Positions 53,495 through 64,000 of a DNA stretch of 64,000 nucleotides are shown piece after piece; the first letter of the stretch is position 1, and every line of letters begins with the position of its first letter. Source of the stretch: Bactericera cockerelli (Eukaryota > Arthropoda > Insecta > Hemiptera > Triozidae). The notes under the pieces are model-generated. The model saw nothing but the letters and a program-made list of their open reading frames with translations. It was not told the origin of the DNA and ran no database searches. Made by a program: the position numbers and the translations under genes. Location: positions 10,900,318 to 10,964,317 of the forward strand of contig CM044955.1 in NCBI GenBank assembly GCA_024516035.1, in the 5' to 3' direction.

Positions 53495-53874
53495 TCCCCC
53501 CAGCCTTGAAAGAGTGCACTTTCAACCATTCAAAAACAATGCAAATAATAAATGAAAATGGTTAAAAGCAAATAATGCAAAATATCAAGAAAAAAGAAAG
53601 TAACAGTAAATTAGCAACAATAGATAACTACAACTACAAGATTATATGTAAAATAAAAAAAAAGGAAATTGCATGAGCAAAACTACAAAATAAAATAAAA
53701 ATCGAACTTATCAAAACTACAAAATAAATCAAAATTGCCTTAGCAAAGTACTCTTAAGAAAAATAGAAATTTGCCTGAACAAATCACCAGTGCTACCACC
53801 ATGAAGAAAAATAAAATTTATTTACAAGTCTCATCATATTATAATGTGAAACATAACAATAAGTAGGTAAGTAC

Positions 53875-54336
53875 CTACTGCGAAGGTAGGGGGCACAGTT
53901 TATTAACTGGCCGCTTCAATTCACCCTTTTGGGTTTTAACTAGAGCCACGCGAGCAACACCGTCCTTCCCAGGATAAGTCTCTACTACTTTAGCAAGTGA
54001 CCAATGTAAGGGTGGCACATTGTCCTGCTTTATTAAAACTATTTGTCCTGGACTAAGAGGCGAGGAACAAGTGTTCCATTTTTCACGCGACTGTAAGTCA
54101 TGCAGATATTCGGAGTTCCAACGCTTCCAAAATGTTTGGATAATTTGATCCAATAACTTATATCGAGTAAGTCGATTTGGATTTTCATCTACTACGTCTG
54201 AGGCCGGTAGGCTTTCTAATGGAATTTGGGTAAAAAATGTGCAGGAGTGAGGACACTCGGTTCTGAAGGGTCTGAACTCAAGACACATAATGGACGAGAA
54301 TTCAATAGAGCTTCTATTTGTGCTGAAATAGTACAC
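53875..54336 (-). pseudogene. Pao integrase C-terminal part, frameshifted from upstream
   Basis: The part downstream of about 54240 reads [11 protein letters not shown], then LIQTFWKRW-type and ELKRPVNKLCPL motifs, the usual DUF5641-like C-terminal domain of Pao integrases (about 120 residues). It is in a different frame from the integrase core. The change occurs at a run of six T near 54228-54234, a likely slippage or assembly-error site. Confidence 0.85.
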
Positions 54337-55510
54337 AGCTCTTCAAGCGAAAGTATTTGAGTGCCTACACACCTATACAAATGTGATTTGACAGCTTTTA
54401 CATTAGCCTCCGAGATACCATTGAAGTGAGCTCCAGTGGGAGGAGTAAACTGCCAGGTTATCCTATGAACAGATAACTCCTCACTGAATCGAACTTTATA
54501 TTCGCGAGAATTTAATAATGAGTATAGTTCATCAAGTGCGTTTTTTGCACCAACGAAATTCGTACCGTGGTCTGACAAGACACTATGGCAAGGACCACGT
54601 CGGGCCAAGAAACGCTTGAATGCGTCTAAGAAAGTGGGAGTAGATAGATCAGAAGCGACCTCTAAATGAATAGCTTTTGTTGCCAAACATACGAAGATAC
54701 AAATGTAGGCCTTCTGACTCTTCTGCCCACGTCTACGAGAAATGGTAATATAGAAGGGTCCCATGAAGTCTAGTGCTATGTTAAGAAATGCTTTAGCCTG
54801 CTTAAGAACCCTTTCTTTTGGTAAGTCTGACATAAATGGATTTTGTGACTTGGGAGACAATCTAAAACAAGTATTGCAATCTTGCACGATTTTTCTAACG
54901 AAGTTTCTGCCCCCTAAAATCCAATATTTTCTACGAAGTATAGAGAGTAATAAGTGAGGACCGGTATGAAGATTAGTACGATGGTAATATTGAACTATTA
55001 GTTTTACAACATGTACCTTGGCAGGAAGAACAACTGGATGTTGCTGCTCATAACCCAGATCTGAGTTTCTAAGACGACCGCCCACAAGAATAACTCCATT
55101 GTCCAAGAATGGACTTAATTTGACGAGAACTTTACTACAAGGTAAATTATTTTTCAATTTTTCGATATCAACTGAGAAGTGTTCATTTTGAATTATTTTT
55201 ATTATTTCTATCTCTGCCTGATTTAAATCTGAAGATTCCAACAAACCATCACTCCTCCTGGGAAGTCTCTTTAAGAACCGAAGTACGAAAGCAACTACTC
55301 GTAGTAGTCTAAGCCAGGATGAGCAATTGAGAAATAATTGTTTCAAAGGATGTTCTGCGACTAAGTTTTCAGTCTCGACCAGCACAACACATTTTCTTTC
55401 TGGTACAGAGGTGTCGATCTCTTGACTGAAATGAATTATAGGCCAATCCGCATCAGATTTGATTAACCACGGAGGCCCCTGGAACCAAATAGAAGTAGCA
55501 CAGAATTCGG
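54216..55510 (-). pseudogene. Pao integrase core (zinc finger and D,D,E)
   Basis: In this frame the protein carries a GPPWL-type linker after the RNase H scar (about 55430-55510), an H-H-C-C finger ([16 protein letters not shown]), and the catalytic Asp in LDFMGPF, Asp in LSDHGTNF and Glu in SEANVKAVK. It stops at 54216 after LTPAHF because of the frame change. There is no ATG before 55385, as expected of a polyprotein segment. Confidence 0.88.
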
Positions 55511-55516
55511 AGGGTT

Positions 55517-58500
55517 TTAAGCCCCGCGATAATAACTATCTACGACTGTCTGCATTAACTGAGAGAGCAGTAACGCAGCACATAATTCTAAACGAGGAAT
55601 AGATTGGGACTTAACCGGTGCCACTTTTGATTTAGCACAAATCAAATTTACTTTGACTTCTCCACTAGGGTAGGTCACTCTGCTGAAAATCACGCCCCCA
55701 TACCCCTTGATGCTTGCATCGGCGAATCCGAATAATTGCAGCGTGCATTTTTCTACTACGAATAGGTGTCGAGGGAATGACAAGTTAGCTAGCAAAGGCA
55801 ACTGATCTTGGAAGGTGTCCCAATTTTCTACGATATTAGGAGGAGGAGTTTCGTCCCACGATAAATCCAAACACCACAACTGTTGAATGAGCTGCTTAGC
55901 CCACAAGATAACAGGAGCAAGAAGGCCCAGAGGATCAAATAAACGACTAACAAGTGACAACATGTTGCGTTTGGTGCATGGTTTCTTGTCAATGTTTATT
56001 TTAAAATAAAAAATATCCTGGTCGGAGCTCCACTGCAAACCTAATATTTTTACAGAAGAGTCGGCATCCCACTGAATAATTTCCGATAATCTATCCGCAA
56101 CTGGTACCTTCTCTAAAACCTCCTCTGAATTGGACGCCCACTTAGTGAGAGTGAACCCCCCAGCCTTGAACAAACCCACCATTTGTTCAAAAAGATCACA
56201 CGCCTGGCGAGAGTTCAGTAAGCTTGTCACTAAATCGTCCATGTACAGGTCGGTCTGAACCCTTCTAGCTGCAAAAGGAAAGTTATGCGCCTCGTCCTCA
56301 GCTAACTGTCGCACCGTACGTAAAGCAAGGAACGGTGAACAAGTTAAACCGAAGGTAACCGTGGTCATCATATAAGTCAACAACTCATCGTGTGGATGAA
56401 ACCTCCAGAGAATCTTCTGATATTTCCAATCATCAGGATTCAATTTAATTTGCAAAAACATTTTTCTAATATCCGCTATCATAACAATAGGAAAAAGACG
56501 AAAATTTAATAAAACTACAAATAGATCCGTGTACAGCTTGGGACCTGCATACAATAAATCATTTAAAGATTTAGTACTTGAAGACTGCATTGAAGCATCG
56601 TAGACACATCTAAACTTGGAACTTGCCTTATCAGGCCGGGCTACCATGTGGTGAGGAATGAAAAATCCTGAGCGATCAGATTGATCAGGTGCGACGCACA
56701 AATAACCTTCATCTAGGTGCTCCTTGATGACGTCATTATAAGCTGACCGCAACTCTGCATGAGACTCGAGCTTTCTCTCCTGGCTGAAAAACCTATTGCG
56801 GGCAAGATGATAAGAGTCGCCCAACTCATCTGGGCTGCTCTTAAACGGAAGAGAAACAGTGTACGAACCGTTGTCATTTCTGTAAACGGAAGATGTGTAC
56901 AGTTTCTCACACTTTCTATCATCACTATTTAACATGGCCGGTGCTGAAACATTCTCTATTTCCCAAAAACGTTTTATTAAACTATCAACGTGGGGCTCCT
57001 GGAATGCACAGAATGAATTAGATGTACTGTCCTCTATATCTATAGAATTCACAGGTACTTGACCCATAACCACATAACCTAGTACAGTATTCAAAGCGAC
57101 AACACTATTACTAGGACTGGTGACACGGTGACCTAATATCAGAGAAGGGAAAATTTGAGCACCGAGAATGCCAGACACAACGTCTGGTTTCATGAAATCA
57201 TCAGCGAGAGGCAATTGTTCCAAGTAATGCAAGTTAGACATATCTACAGGTTGAGAAGGCAACCTGTCTACTATTTTATCTACTACGAGTGCATGGATCG
57301 AATATTTAACTCTGTTATCCAACCTAGAGGCGAAAGTAAAATTCACCTGCCCGTGAACGGGATTCGAACCCATACCTAAACCCTTGATAGTTTTGGTAGC
57401 ATCTTTGTTTAGAGGTAATCCTAACTTCTTACGAGCTGATTCCAATATCAAATTACTTTGACTACCTGAGTCTAATATAAAACGAAAAGAATGGTAAACA
57501 CCGTGTCTATCCGGGATTCGAACCTGAACTGTAGACAAGAGAATTGTACCTCCGTTACCAATAGGTATCTGATTGTTATCAGAACACAGAGCATTAACGT
57601 AAGGTGTATTGTCAACCGAGGAAGAGGGGGGAGAACTATGATTCTCCACATTACCAAGGTGTTGACTACTACGAGAATTTGATGAAGCTTTAGCCTTTAA
57701 CTCCCGAGGTCCTGATTTGGTACAGTCAGACTTATGATCTTTGAAACAAAGCAACGTGTTATGCTTAATTTTACAATTAAAGCACGTGGAATTATTTTTA
57801 CACTCATGAACCTTATGGGCACCTGAGAGACAATTGACACAGAGAGAATATTGCTTAATTTTACAGAACCTATCTTGAGGAGAAAGTTTTAAAAACTTCG
57901 AGCATTTGAATATGGGATGGTCATTGTGACATATCTCACAAGTTGCACTAGAAGTGCTATTTACAACAAAGGTGTGTGGACCCTTTGATTTTACTGGTGG
58001 GAAACCTGACTTAACGCCTGAGGTACCCAGACCACCACTACTATTATTTATACTACTACTACTACTACTACTACTACTAGTGCTAGGTGAAACTCTGTTC
58101 AGAATTTTGGCATGCTCTTGAAGAAAAGAAAGTAACTTGTCAAAAGTAGGCAACTCATCTTTTTTAAGTGACATTTCGAAGGTTTTTACAGTTTCTGGGC
58201 AAAGTTTAGTACAAGCTAAATGAACAAAGATATAATCATCTAGATTTTCAATTTTCAAGGCCTTAAGGGCCAACACAGTAGCACAGAACTTGTCAGTAAA
58301 CATGCTAAGGCTATTCCCTGACTCAATTTTGAGAGGTTTGAAATTTATGATTGAATCTAAGTAAGAGCTCGAAAGACATCTTTTATCATTATATTTCTTA
58401 ACGAGATTATCAAAAATAATATTATAATTCTCAGGCGTGGCAGGAATGCCGGCACAAGAACTAAGAGCCCTTCCAGAGAGTCTGGATATTAGGTATTGAA

Positions 58501-58987
58501 CTTTCTGGGCGTTAGAAAGATCAGTTCGAACATGAATCATAGATTTAAAGGACTCGTAAAAGATTACCCAGTCGGCAAATGACTCTCCGTTGAATGAAGG
58601 CAACTCAAGTGCGGGTAACTTTACTTTGACCTCGGAACTAGCATTAACAGTTGAAATATTAGCCTGACTACTATCGGATTTTTTCAATTTTCCGTTTACT
58701 TCATCGAACTTATCTTTTACATAACCATAGATGGTTGTGAAGGACTCTAGCATTTGGTAGTTCGGTTTGGAATCTGGCTTGATCTCAATTTGAAGCATAT
58801 TGATATCATCAACTACCTGACAAAACGATGTATAGACACTGTCTAGCATGTTGATTTTGCGCCTGAGACCTTTTAATGTGTTCTCATTTGCCTGAGTCAT
58901 GCTTTGAGCGAAGTCATTTGCTTCTTGCAGTACTTTAAAGAGGGAATCTCTTTTGGTAATAAGAACTGTGAGCTTGCCTTCAGCCAT
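55517..58987 (-). CDS. Pao Gag-protease-reverse transcriptase (truncated polyprotein)
   Basis: 1,156 residues from a good ATG at 58987. DUF1759 gag region at about 130-290 ([19 protein letters not shown]), Ser run at 303-312, cysteine-rich knuckles at 350-415 (CEICH, CFNC), aspartic protease LDSGSQSN at about 505, reverse transcriptase with VYDAS (about 797) and YMDD (about 915), Peptidase_A17-like [16 protein letters not shown] at about 1011, and RNase H start FADAS (about 1088) with Glu at 1134. It ends at 1156 because the remaining RNase H, including its later catalytic Asp residues, is deleted and the frame then hits TAA. The host would not gain an active polymerase from this copy alone. 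Confidence 0.93.
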   Translation of the reverse strand: MAEGKLTVLITKRDSLFKVLQEANDFAQSMTQANENTLKGLRRKINMLDSVYTSFCQVVDDINMLQIEIKPDSKPNYQMLESFTTIYGYVKDKFDEVNGKLKKSDSSQANISTVNASSEVKVKLPALELPSFNGESFADWVIFYESFKSMIHVRTDLSNAQKVQYLISRLSGRALSSCAGIPATPENYNIIFDNLVKKYNDKRCLSSSYLDSIINFKPLKIESGNSLSMFTDKFCATVLALKALKIENLDDYIFVHLACTKLCPETVKTFEMSLKKDELPTFDKLLSFLQEHAKILNRVSPSTSSSSSSSSSINNSSGGLGTSGVKSGFPPVKSKGPHTFVVNSTSSATCEICHNDHPIFKCSKFLKLSPQDRFCKIKQYSLCVNCLSGAHKVHECKNNSTCFNCKIKHNTLLCFKDHKSDCTKSGPRELKAKASSNSRSSQHLGNVENHSSPPSSSVDNTPYVNALCSDNNQIPIGNGGTILLSTVQVRIPDRHGVYHSFRFILDSGSQSNLILESARKKLGLPLNKDATKTIKGLGMGSNPVHGQVNFTFASRLDNRVKYSIHALVVDKIVDRLPSQPVDMSNLHYLEQLPLADDFMKPDVVSGILGAQIFPSLILGHRVTSPSNSVVALNTVLGYVVMGQVPVNSIDIEDSTSNSFCAFQEPHVDSLIKRFWEIENVSAPAMLNSDDRKCEKLYTSSVYRNDNGSYTVSLPFKSSPDELGDSYHLARNRFFSQERKLESHAELRSAYNDVIKEHLDEGYLCVAPDQSDRSGFFIPHHMVARPDKASSKFRCVYDASMQSSSTKSLNDLLYAGPKLYTDLFVVLLNFRLFPIVMIADIRKMFLQIKLNPDDWKYQKILWRFHPHDELLTYMMTTVTFGLTCSPFLALRTVRQLAEDEAHNFPFAARRVQTDLYMDDLVTSLLNSRQACDLFEQMVGLFKAGGFTLTKWASNSEEVLEKVPVADRLSEIIQWDADSSVKILGLQWSSDQDIFYFKINIDKKPCTKRNMLSLVSRLFDPLGLLAPVILWAKQLIQQLWCLDLSWDETPPPNIVENWDTFQDQLPLLANLSFPRHLFVVEKCTLQLFGFADASIKGYGGVIFSRVTYPSGEVKVNLICAKSKVAPVKSQSIPRLELCAALLLSQLMQTVVDSYYRGA

Positions 58988-59295
58988 TTTAATAAAATGT
59001 GCTCAAGACAAAGGGAAACAAGGCACTATGATAAACGTGGTCAAAGGCTTCCGCTCAAAAAGCAGTGGTAATTTGTTCAATTTTACGCTAAATGAAGCGA
59101 AAGGCACTTTAATTATACTATTTTAATAATTAATAAGCAGATAAAGCTGTCACTTAAAGCATGGAAGATGCACTATGAAGCCTAATCTCCCTTACAAGAA
59201 GCTACCTAGCCTAGCTGAATGGTTGAAGGTGCACGCCTTCACGACAATGCAAATTACTATAGGTATAGTTTTACTACTACGAAAAAGGAAAACAT

Positions 59296-59313
59296 CCACG
59301 GTTTGAAGGACCA
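59296..59313 (-). promoter_or_regulatory. Pao primer-binding site
   Basis: TGGTCCTTCAAACCGTGG directly follows the 5' LTR on the minus strand. TGG pairs with a tRNA CCA end. I do not assign the tRNA. Confidence 0.7.
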
Positions 59314-59808
59314 TGAATTAATGTAGTAACTGGGGCTTTGAAGCCGAAAGACCTAAGTTTCCCAGTTACTGGGGTTTGACGAAGAAAAGGCCGCTGGTTC
59401 AATAACGCTACTACAAAGGGGTGTATTATAAGGTACTAAAGAGTATTAAATTTACACGGAAAGATAAAAGGAAGAAATAATCTACTACTACGAAGTGAGA
59501 TTGGATGGTCTTATCTTGAGTACTTGTACCAAGTACTTACGTACGCCTTTAGAAGTGGATCAAAGGGGGTAGATTGAGGAAGGAGCGAAGACGTACCCTG
59601 CCTGACCACTGTTTGTAACAATCTGAACGAGGCATCGTCGTTCTCAATCTATCGTACCGAATTTCTGTCGCTTTCTTTGTAAGAACATATGATATGCCTA
59701 TCATCTGATATCGAAGTGTTATCTCTAACAGTTAGGGGCGTAGAGATCGATTGATATGCGCGGGGAAAGTTTGGAGGTAATTCAAACTGGAGTCACATGG
59801 CGTGAACA
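59314..59808 (-). repeat. Pao 5' LTR
   Basis: 495 bp, one visible difference from the 3' LTR. Confidence 0.95.
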
Positions 59809-61509
59809 GCCCCTGAAAGAGTTTTTGATAAATAAAAAATCCTAGGGTACATGGTCTAATTATGCGGTTTCAGTCATGATTTTTTTTTATACAGGGTGGT
59901 TCAAAAGTCAGAAATTGAGGTGTCAAATTTCGATTTTTAAATGGATCGACCTGAATTTAATTTGATAATTTTACTTCTAAATGGTTCCTGAGTACTTTTT
60001 TAAACAAAAATTTTACATACAGGGTGGTTTTTTTTCGACCAATTTTTTTTCTAAATCTCGAATAACTCAAGTTTGTTTAATTTTTTCGATAACAAGAATA
60101 GAGAATGTTTGTGTAATGAAAACACGCACTTTCAATTGGCATCAATTATTTTTATACAGGGTGGTTCACGAGTGAAATAATGACTTGATTTTTTTTTAAA
60201 ACTGAGTTTTTTTAATTTTTTATTTGGGATTAATAATTCTAACCTAATTTTACACATTTTTTGTTAGTCATATCGAAAAACAAAACCAAAGTGTTGTACA
60301 GGGTGAGACATAATTTTTTTGTGACACCCTGTATATGGGCAGTCAAAGAGACGTAAAATTAAATATAAAAACTAAATGTGCAAGAAAAACTTTGATTTTT
60401 AATGATATCAAAAAGTTATGGTGTTTTAACTAATATTGTCGCAAGGACCACCCTGTAGATATTCTCTTAAACTTACTATCATGTGGGTACTCGAGGTTGT
60501 ATAAAATTCAACGAAGACTTCGAATCGTGGGGAAAAACAAGTAAAAAACACGAATTTTGAAGCCATTTTCAATTTGGTGTACACACTGAATGATTTTAAA
60601 ACTAGAAATAAAAAATAGGTAGGTGTAGACACAAAATTGAAAATGGCTTTTTGAATTCATTTTTTTCTTTCAGATTTGGACTCCTCGTTGAATTTTAGAC
60701 AATTGCGACTACCCATATGATGTTTCAAGAAAATATCTACAGGGTGGTCCATGTGACAATATTAGTTAAAACACCATAACTTTTTTATATAATTAATAAT
60801 CGAAGTTTTTCTTGCACATTTAGGCCCGTATTTTTGAACGACCCTAAAACAAATTTAGTGTGAGTAGTCCGGATACGCGTGCGCATTGAATCATATCAGC
60901 CACAGAGACAGAATTTATTTTGAACTTAAGTTTTGAACGCTTCTCACAAATCTTGAGCGCAGCTCAGCGCATGAGCAGAAACCATTTCAGCCAGAAAGAT
61001 GTAGATATAAATATAAATAAACAACACGTTTCTTTGCATTTCCAATCAGCTGACCCTAAAAGTGAATGAAATTTGTTGAAATTTTGAAGTGTCGGAAATT
61101 GGTCACTTTACAACTGCCGGTGATTTCTCATCGGTATTTTTGAAATTCGTGAAGACACATTATAATATTTCTTGGAAGTGATTTTACTTCCTAACTATTA
61201 TTGTATTTTATTTATTTAGCAAATAGATAACCTTTTTAACAAATTTGTGATAATCCCTTATAATTATGCTGGCAATATTCGAGAAACAAACAAAACGCTA
61301 ATTTTCAACTCAAACTGTGCTATCTATTGTTCAATAATTGAATTAATTTATTAATAAAGAAAAATGTTAATTCATTGTTTTATCACTATCCAATGTTCTC
61401 TTTTCAATGTTCTGCATTTTACTTATTTTCTACACAGGTATCTACCAAATGTACTCATTATTCATGATTTCCCAAGCCCTTCAAAGACTTTTTATGCTCG
61501 ACGGTGTCA

Positions 61510-61600
61510 GGAGTCACAGTGTCCGAGTGGTCTAGCGCACCAGACTTACATTGAAGTGAGCTGAGTTTGAATTCCGGAGGAATTAGACTTTTTTATATCT
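61510..61600 (+). repeat. tRNA-like sequence inside the inner element
   Basis: GTGTCCGAGTGGTCTAGCGC is a good A box and GAGTTTGAATTCCGG a weak B box. The tail TGGAAAAATGAGTATTGG is SINE-E-like. A Leu- or Ser-type tRNA origin is possible. Confidence 0.55.
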
Positions 61601-61765
61601 GTATTTTGGATGTTACGTGGTTCACTAATATCTGGTGTGGAAAAATGAGTATTGGTAGAGACGACCACTTGTGACATACGAGAATAAAAAATGAATATGT
61701 TACTTGAAATTTCGTCAACCTACCGACATACGTTGTGATATAAAATCACAAATAAACCAGATAGA

Positions 61766-61955
61766 GCCAGCGTTGATGGCGCTGTGAACGCACCGGTTCT
61801 CGTGGAACCACCAAAGTTAAGCAACGTCCAGGTGAAGACTTCGTGATGCTGGCATTTCGACCCTACCCAGGCTGGCTGAAGTTAATGTGGGTAGAAGGTT
61901 TGTGAGTTTCCTACGATCGCAGGGTAAAACCCCCGTCGTAATATGAAAAAAAAAA
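61766..61955 (+). repeat. 5S-derived SINE inside the inner element
   Basis: GCCAGCGTTGATGGCGCTGTGAACGCACC, CAAAGTTAAGCAACGTCCAG, GGCTGGCTGAAGTTAATGTG, GTCGTAATATGAAAAAAAA. Confidence 0.85.
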
Positions 61956-61959
61956 CGAG

Positions 61960-62320
61960 ATAGGTAAATGCTACCTTTGTCCTAAAATGAGGAGGGTACA
62001 GTAAAAATATTTTATTTTTTTTTGCATATATACTTGATTAAAAGATACATATATTATAATATTTTTTATTAATATTTAGAATATAATGACAAATATTTAA
62101 CTTTCAATAAATACAACATGTCTATTGTAAATTAGTTTGTCCAAACTACTTGTTAGCAAACTTCTTTCTTAATCAGATGTCTTCAGGTCTTTCAGGCTCT
62201 ATTAGGCCATTCAAAATTAAGGATATCTCTTGAAAGATGTTCGTCTTCCCAAAGAAAATACGTGGATATACGTAGGTATATAAAAAAGCTTTTCTTTCTT
62301 TCTTTCTTTCTTGGCGGTGC
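61960..62320. other. AT-rich centre of the inner element
   Basis: No ORF of note; a (CTTT)n run at 62294-62312. Confidence 0.6.
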
Positions 62321-63513
62321 AAAATTAGCGTTTTGTTTGTTTCTCGAATATTGCCAGCATAATTATAAGGGATTATCACAAATTTGTTAAAAAGGTTATC
62401 TATTTGCTAAATAAATAAAATACAATAATAGTTAGGAAGTAAAATCACTTCCAAGAAATATTATAATGTGTCTTCACGAATTTCAAAAATACCGATGAGA
62501 AATCACCGGCAGTTGTTAAGTGACCAATTTCCGACACTTCAAAATTTCAACAAATTTCATTCACTTTTAGGGTCAGCTGATTGGAAATGCAAAGAAACGT
62601 GTTGTTTATTTATATTTATATCTACATCTTTCTGACTGAAATGGTTTCTGCTCATGCGCTGAGCTGCGCTCAAGATTTGTGAGAAGCGTTCAAAACTTAA
62701 GTTCAAAATAAATTCTGTCTCTGTGGCTGATATGATTCAATGCGCACGCGTATCCGGACCACTCACACTAAATTTGTTTTAGGGTCGTTCAAAAATACGG
62801 GCCTTAGTCTTTCTATTTAATTTTACGTCTCTTTGACTGCCCATATACAGGGTGTTACAAAAAAATTATGTCTCACCCTGTACAACACTTTAGTTTTGTT
62901 TTTCGATATGACTAACAAAAAATGTGTAAAATTAGGCGAGGATTATTAATCTCAAATAAAAAATTAAAAAAACTCAGTTTTAAAAAAAAATCAAGTCATT
63001 ATTTCACTTGTGAACCACCCTGTATAAAAATAATTGAAGCCAATTGAAAGTGCGTGTTTTCATTACACAAACATTCTCTATTCTTGTTATCGAAAAAATT
63101 AAACAAACTTGAGTTATTCGAGATTTAGAAAAAAAATTGGTCAAAAAAAACCACCCTGTATGTAAAATTTTTGTTTAAAAAAGTACTCAGGAACCATTTA
63201 GAAGTAAAATTATCAAATAAAATTCAGGTCGATCCATTTAAAAATCGAAAGTTGACACCTCAATTTCTGACTTTTGAACCACCCTGTATAAAAAAAAATT
63301 CATGACTGAAACCGCATAGTTAGACCATGTACCCTAGGATTTTTTATTTATCAAAAACTCTTTCAGGGGCCGAGTAATTTGAGGTGTCCAAGTTTGTTGG
63401 GACACCCTGTATACAATAAAAATGAAAAAGAATAGAAAAATATTTGAAAACATATGTCCTAACTAAAGGGCGGGGTTATTGCCTATCGCAATCTCTTCCA
63501 CCCAACCCTACAG

Positions 63514-63622
63514 CAGTGGCGGCTCGTCGGGTGAAGACACTGAAGACATTTTCACCTAATTTTGAACAGTGAAAACACTACTCATAATCCCTTGAACATG
63601 GCACAATTGATCCAACTCAAAG

Positions 63623-63655
<33 letters not shown>

Positions 63656-64000
63656 TAAGCTTTGTGTAAAATAGATCAATGCTGCTTAACATTTCATGTT
63701 ACTTTCCAAGGAGAACACCAAATGTGAAGACAATTCGAAATTGTCTTCAGTTGTCCTTGAATCAACCAATCAGAGTTGAGTATTTCCAAGTAGGTATCAT
63801 GAAATATTAGGCAAGAACTATATCTATGTAATATGCTACTGAGGACAGTCTTCAGTTGTATTCAGTTTACATTATCTACACGACGTCATACGAAATGTCA
63901 CGAAGCCACCATGTGCGATGTCATGTGTTTTTGATATTAACATTGTTGCCAGTAGCATTATGCCAGACCTAGGAAACCAGTCAATGATTTAGCCTCCCAT
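63514..64000. other. Possible start of a hAT-like element, cut by the window edge
   Basis: CAGTGGCGGCTCGTCGGGTG at 63515 resembles common hAT/MITE termini (CAGNGGCGG). The other end is not in view, so neither inverted repeat nor 8-bp duplication can be tested. A long A run lies at 63627-63651. Confidence 0.3.

Larger units (their letters stand above)
53000..59808 (-). mobile_element. BEL/Pao LTR retrotransposon, recent but defective
   Basis: 6,809 bp with 495-bp LTRs (53000-53494, 59314-59808), TG...CA ends, and GCCCC duplicated at 52995-52999 and 59809-59813. The LTRs differ at one base I could find (C at 53200, T at 59514). The element order is gag, protease, reverse transcriptase, RNase H, integrase. 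Two lesions break the coding frame: a deletion in RNase H (about 55505) and a frameshift near the integrase C-terminal region (about 54230). The right foldback arm at 63361-63375 preserves the empty target. Confidence 0.96.
60823..62803. mobile_element. TTA-flanked element with about 490-bp inverted ends
   Basis: Arms 60823-about 61310 and about 62320-62803 are inverted and about 98% alike. They start GGCCCGTATTTTTGAACGAC and include GGATACGCGTGCGCATTGAA. TTA lies at 60820-60822 and 62804-62806; the opposite foldback arm has a single TTA there. The 1-kb centre has no transposase. TTA duplication and GGCCC ends suggest a non-autonomous PIF/Harbinger relative; that assignment is inference. Confidence 0.85.
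52952..63413. mobile_element. Foldback element with arms of about 820 bp, split by two later insertions
   Basis: The ends are inverted: TATACAGGGTGTCCCA at 52952 and TGGGACACCCTGTATA at 63413. Without the Pao element (53000-59813) and the inner element (60823-62806), a palindrome of about 1.66 kb remains. Its left arm is 52952-52999 plus 59814-about 60590; its right arm is about 60610-60822 plus 62807-63413, so the lengths agree. ACAGGGTG motifs recur every 125-145 bp along the arms. No ORF is conserved. The flanking TATA is itself palindromic, so the target duplication is TA or TATA. Confidence 0.85.
52855..63512 (-). repeat. L3-tail copy split by the mobile nest
   Basis: 52855-52951 (CTTTATTAGATACAAAAGAA, AACAGTGAAAAAATG) and 63414-63512 (A-rich, then CTAACTAAAGGGCGGGGTTA) form one L3-tail copy if 52952-63413 is removed. 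It is the outermost layer. Confidence 0.6.

Noticed and set aside
63515..64000. A definite hAT transposon
   Set aside because: Only one end-like motif is visible; without the other end and an 8-bp duplication it stays a guess.

Overview
This is an insect nuclear window: about two-thirds A+T, GT-AG introns, no operons, and several families of tRNA-derived and 5S-rRNA-derived SINEs, a mariner, a BEL/Pao element and an errantivirus-type Gypsy element. A repeat-rich hemipteran such as a planthopper would fit, but that is a guess. Nearly everything here is transposable element or simple repeat. The one host gene I can support is the 3' part of a coiled-coil axonemal gene, most like CFAP44, on the minus strand.

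Layout. 1-1498 is the end of a 75-bp satellite array. 1.5-20.4 kb has no convincing gene. It holds SINEs of at least five families, MITE-like and foldback repeats, a seven-member family of short hairpins, and a 33-bp purine-strand minisatellite (18.75-19.46 kb). 20,462-28,707 is a structurally complete, very young Gypsy/errantivirus element on the minus strand, with identical LTRs, a TGTA duplication, a serine-tRNA-type primer site, and gag, pol and env. 28.7-37.4 kb is again SINEs, tandem repeats and unannotated AT-rich DNA. 37,842-50,676 carries eight exons (A to H, read right to left) of the CFAP44-like gene. All splice phases agree and give about 600 residues of coiled coil. The 5' WD-repeat part is outside the window or hidden upstream.

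52.85-63.51 kb is a nest of mobile DNA. A LINE/SINE 3'-tail copy was split by a palindromic foldback element with arms of about 820 bp. The left arm was then split by a BEL/Pao retrotransposon (53,000-59,808), and the right arm by a TTA-flanked element with arms of about 490 bp (60,823-62,803). That inner element carries two SINE-like sequences. Each foldback arm preserves the empty site of the insertion in the other arm, so the order can be read from the sequence.

Points most worth a second look: a SINE whose 16-bp target duplication copied a splice donor of the CFAP44-like gene (48,047-48,220); one 226-bp exon of that gene bracketed within about 36 nt by two unrelated near-perfect hairpins of 170-200 bp; an apparent +1 frame change that would add an acidic tail of about 105 residues to that gene; the three-layer nest; and the env splice acceptor and AUG-less gag reading frame of the Gypsy element. 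No CRISPR array, rRNA gene or convincing functional tRNA gene is present. Family labels rest on motifs read by eye; no database search was possible.
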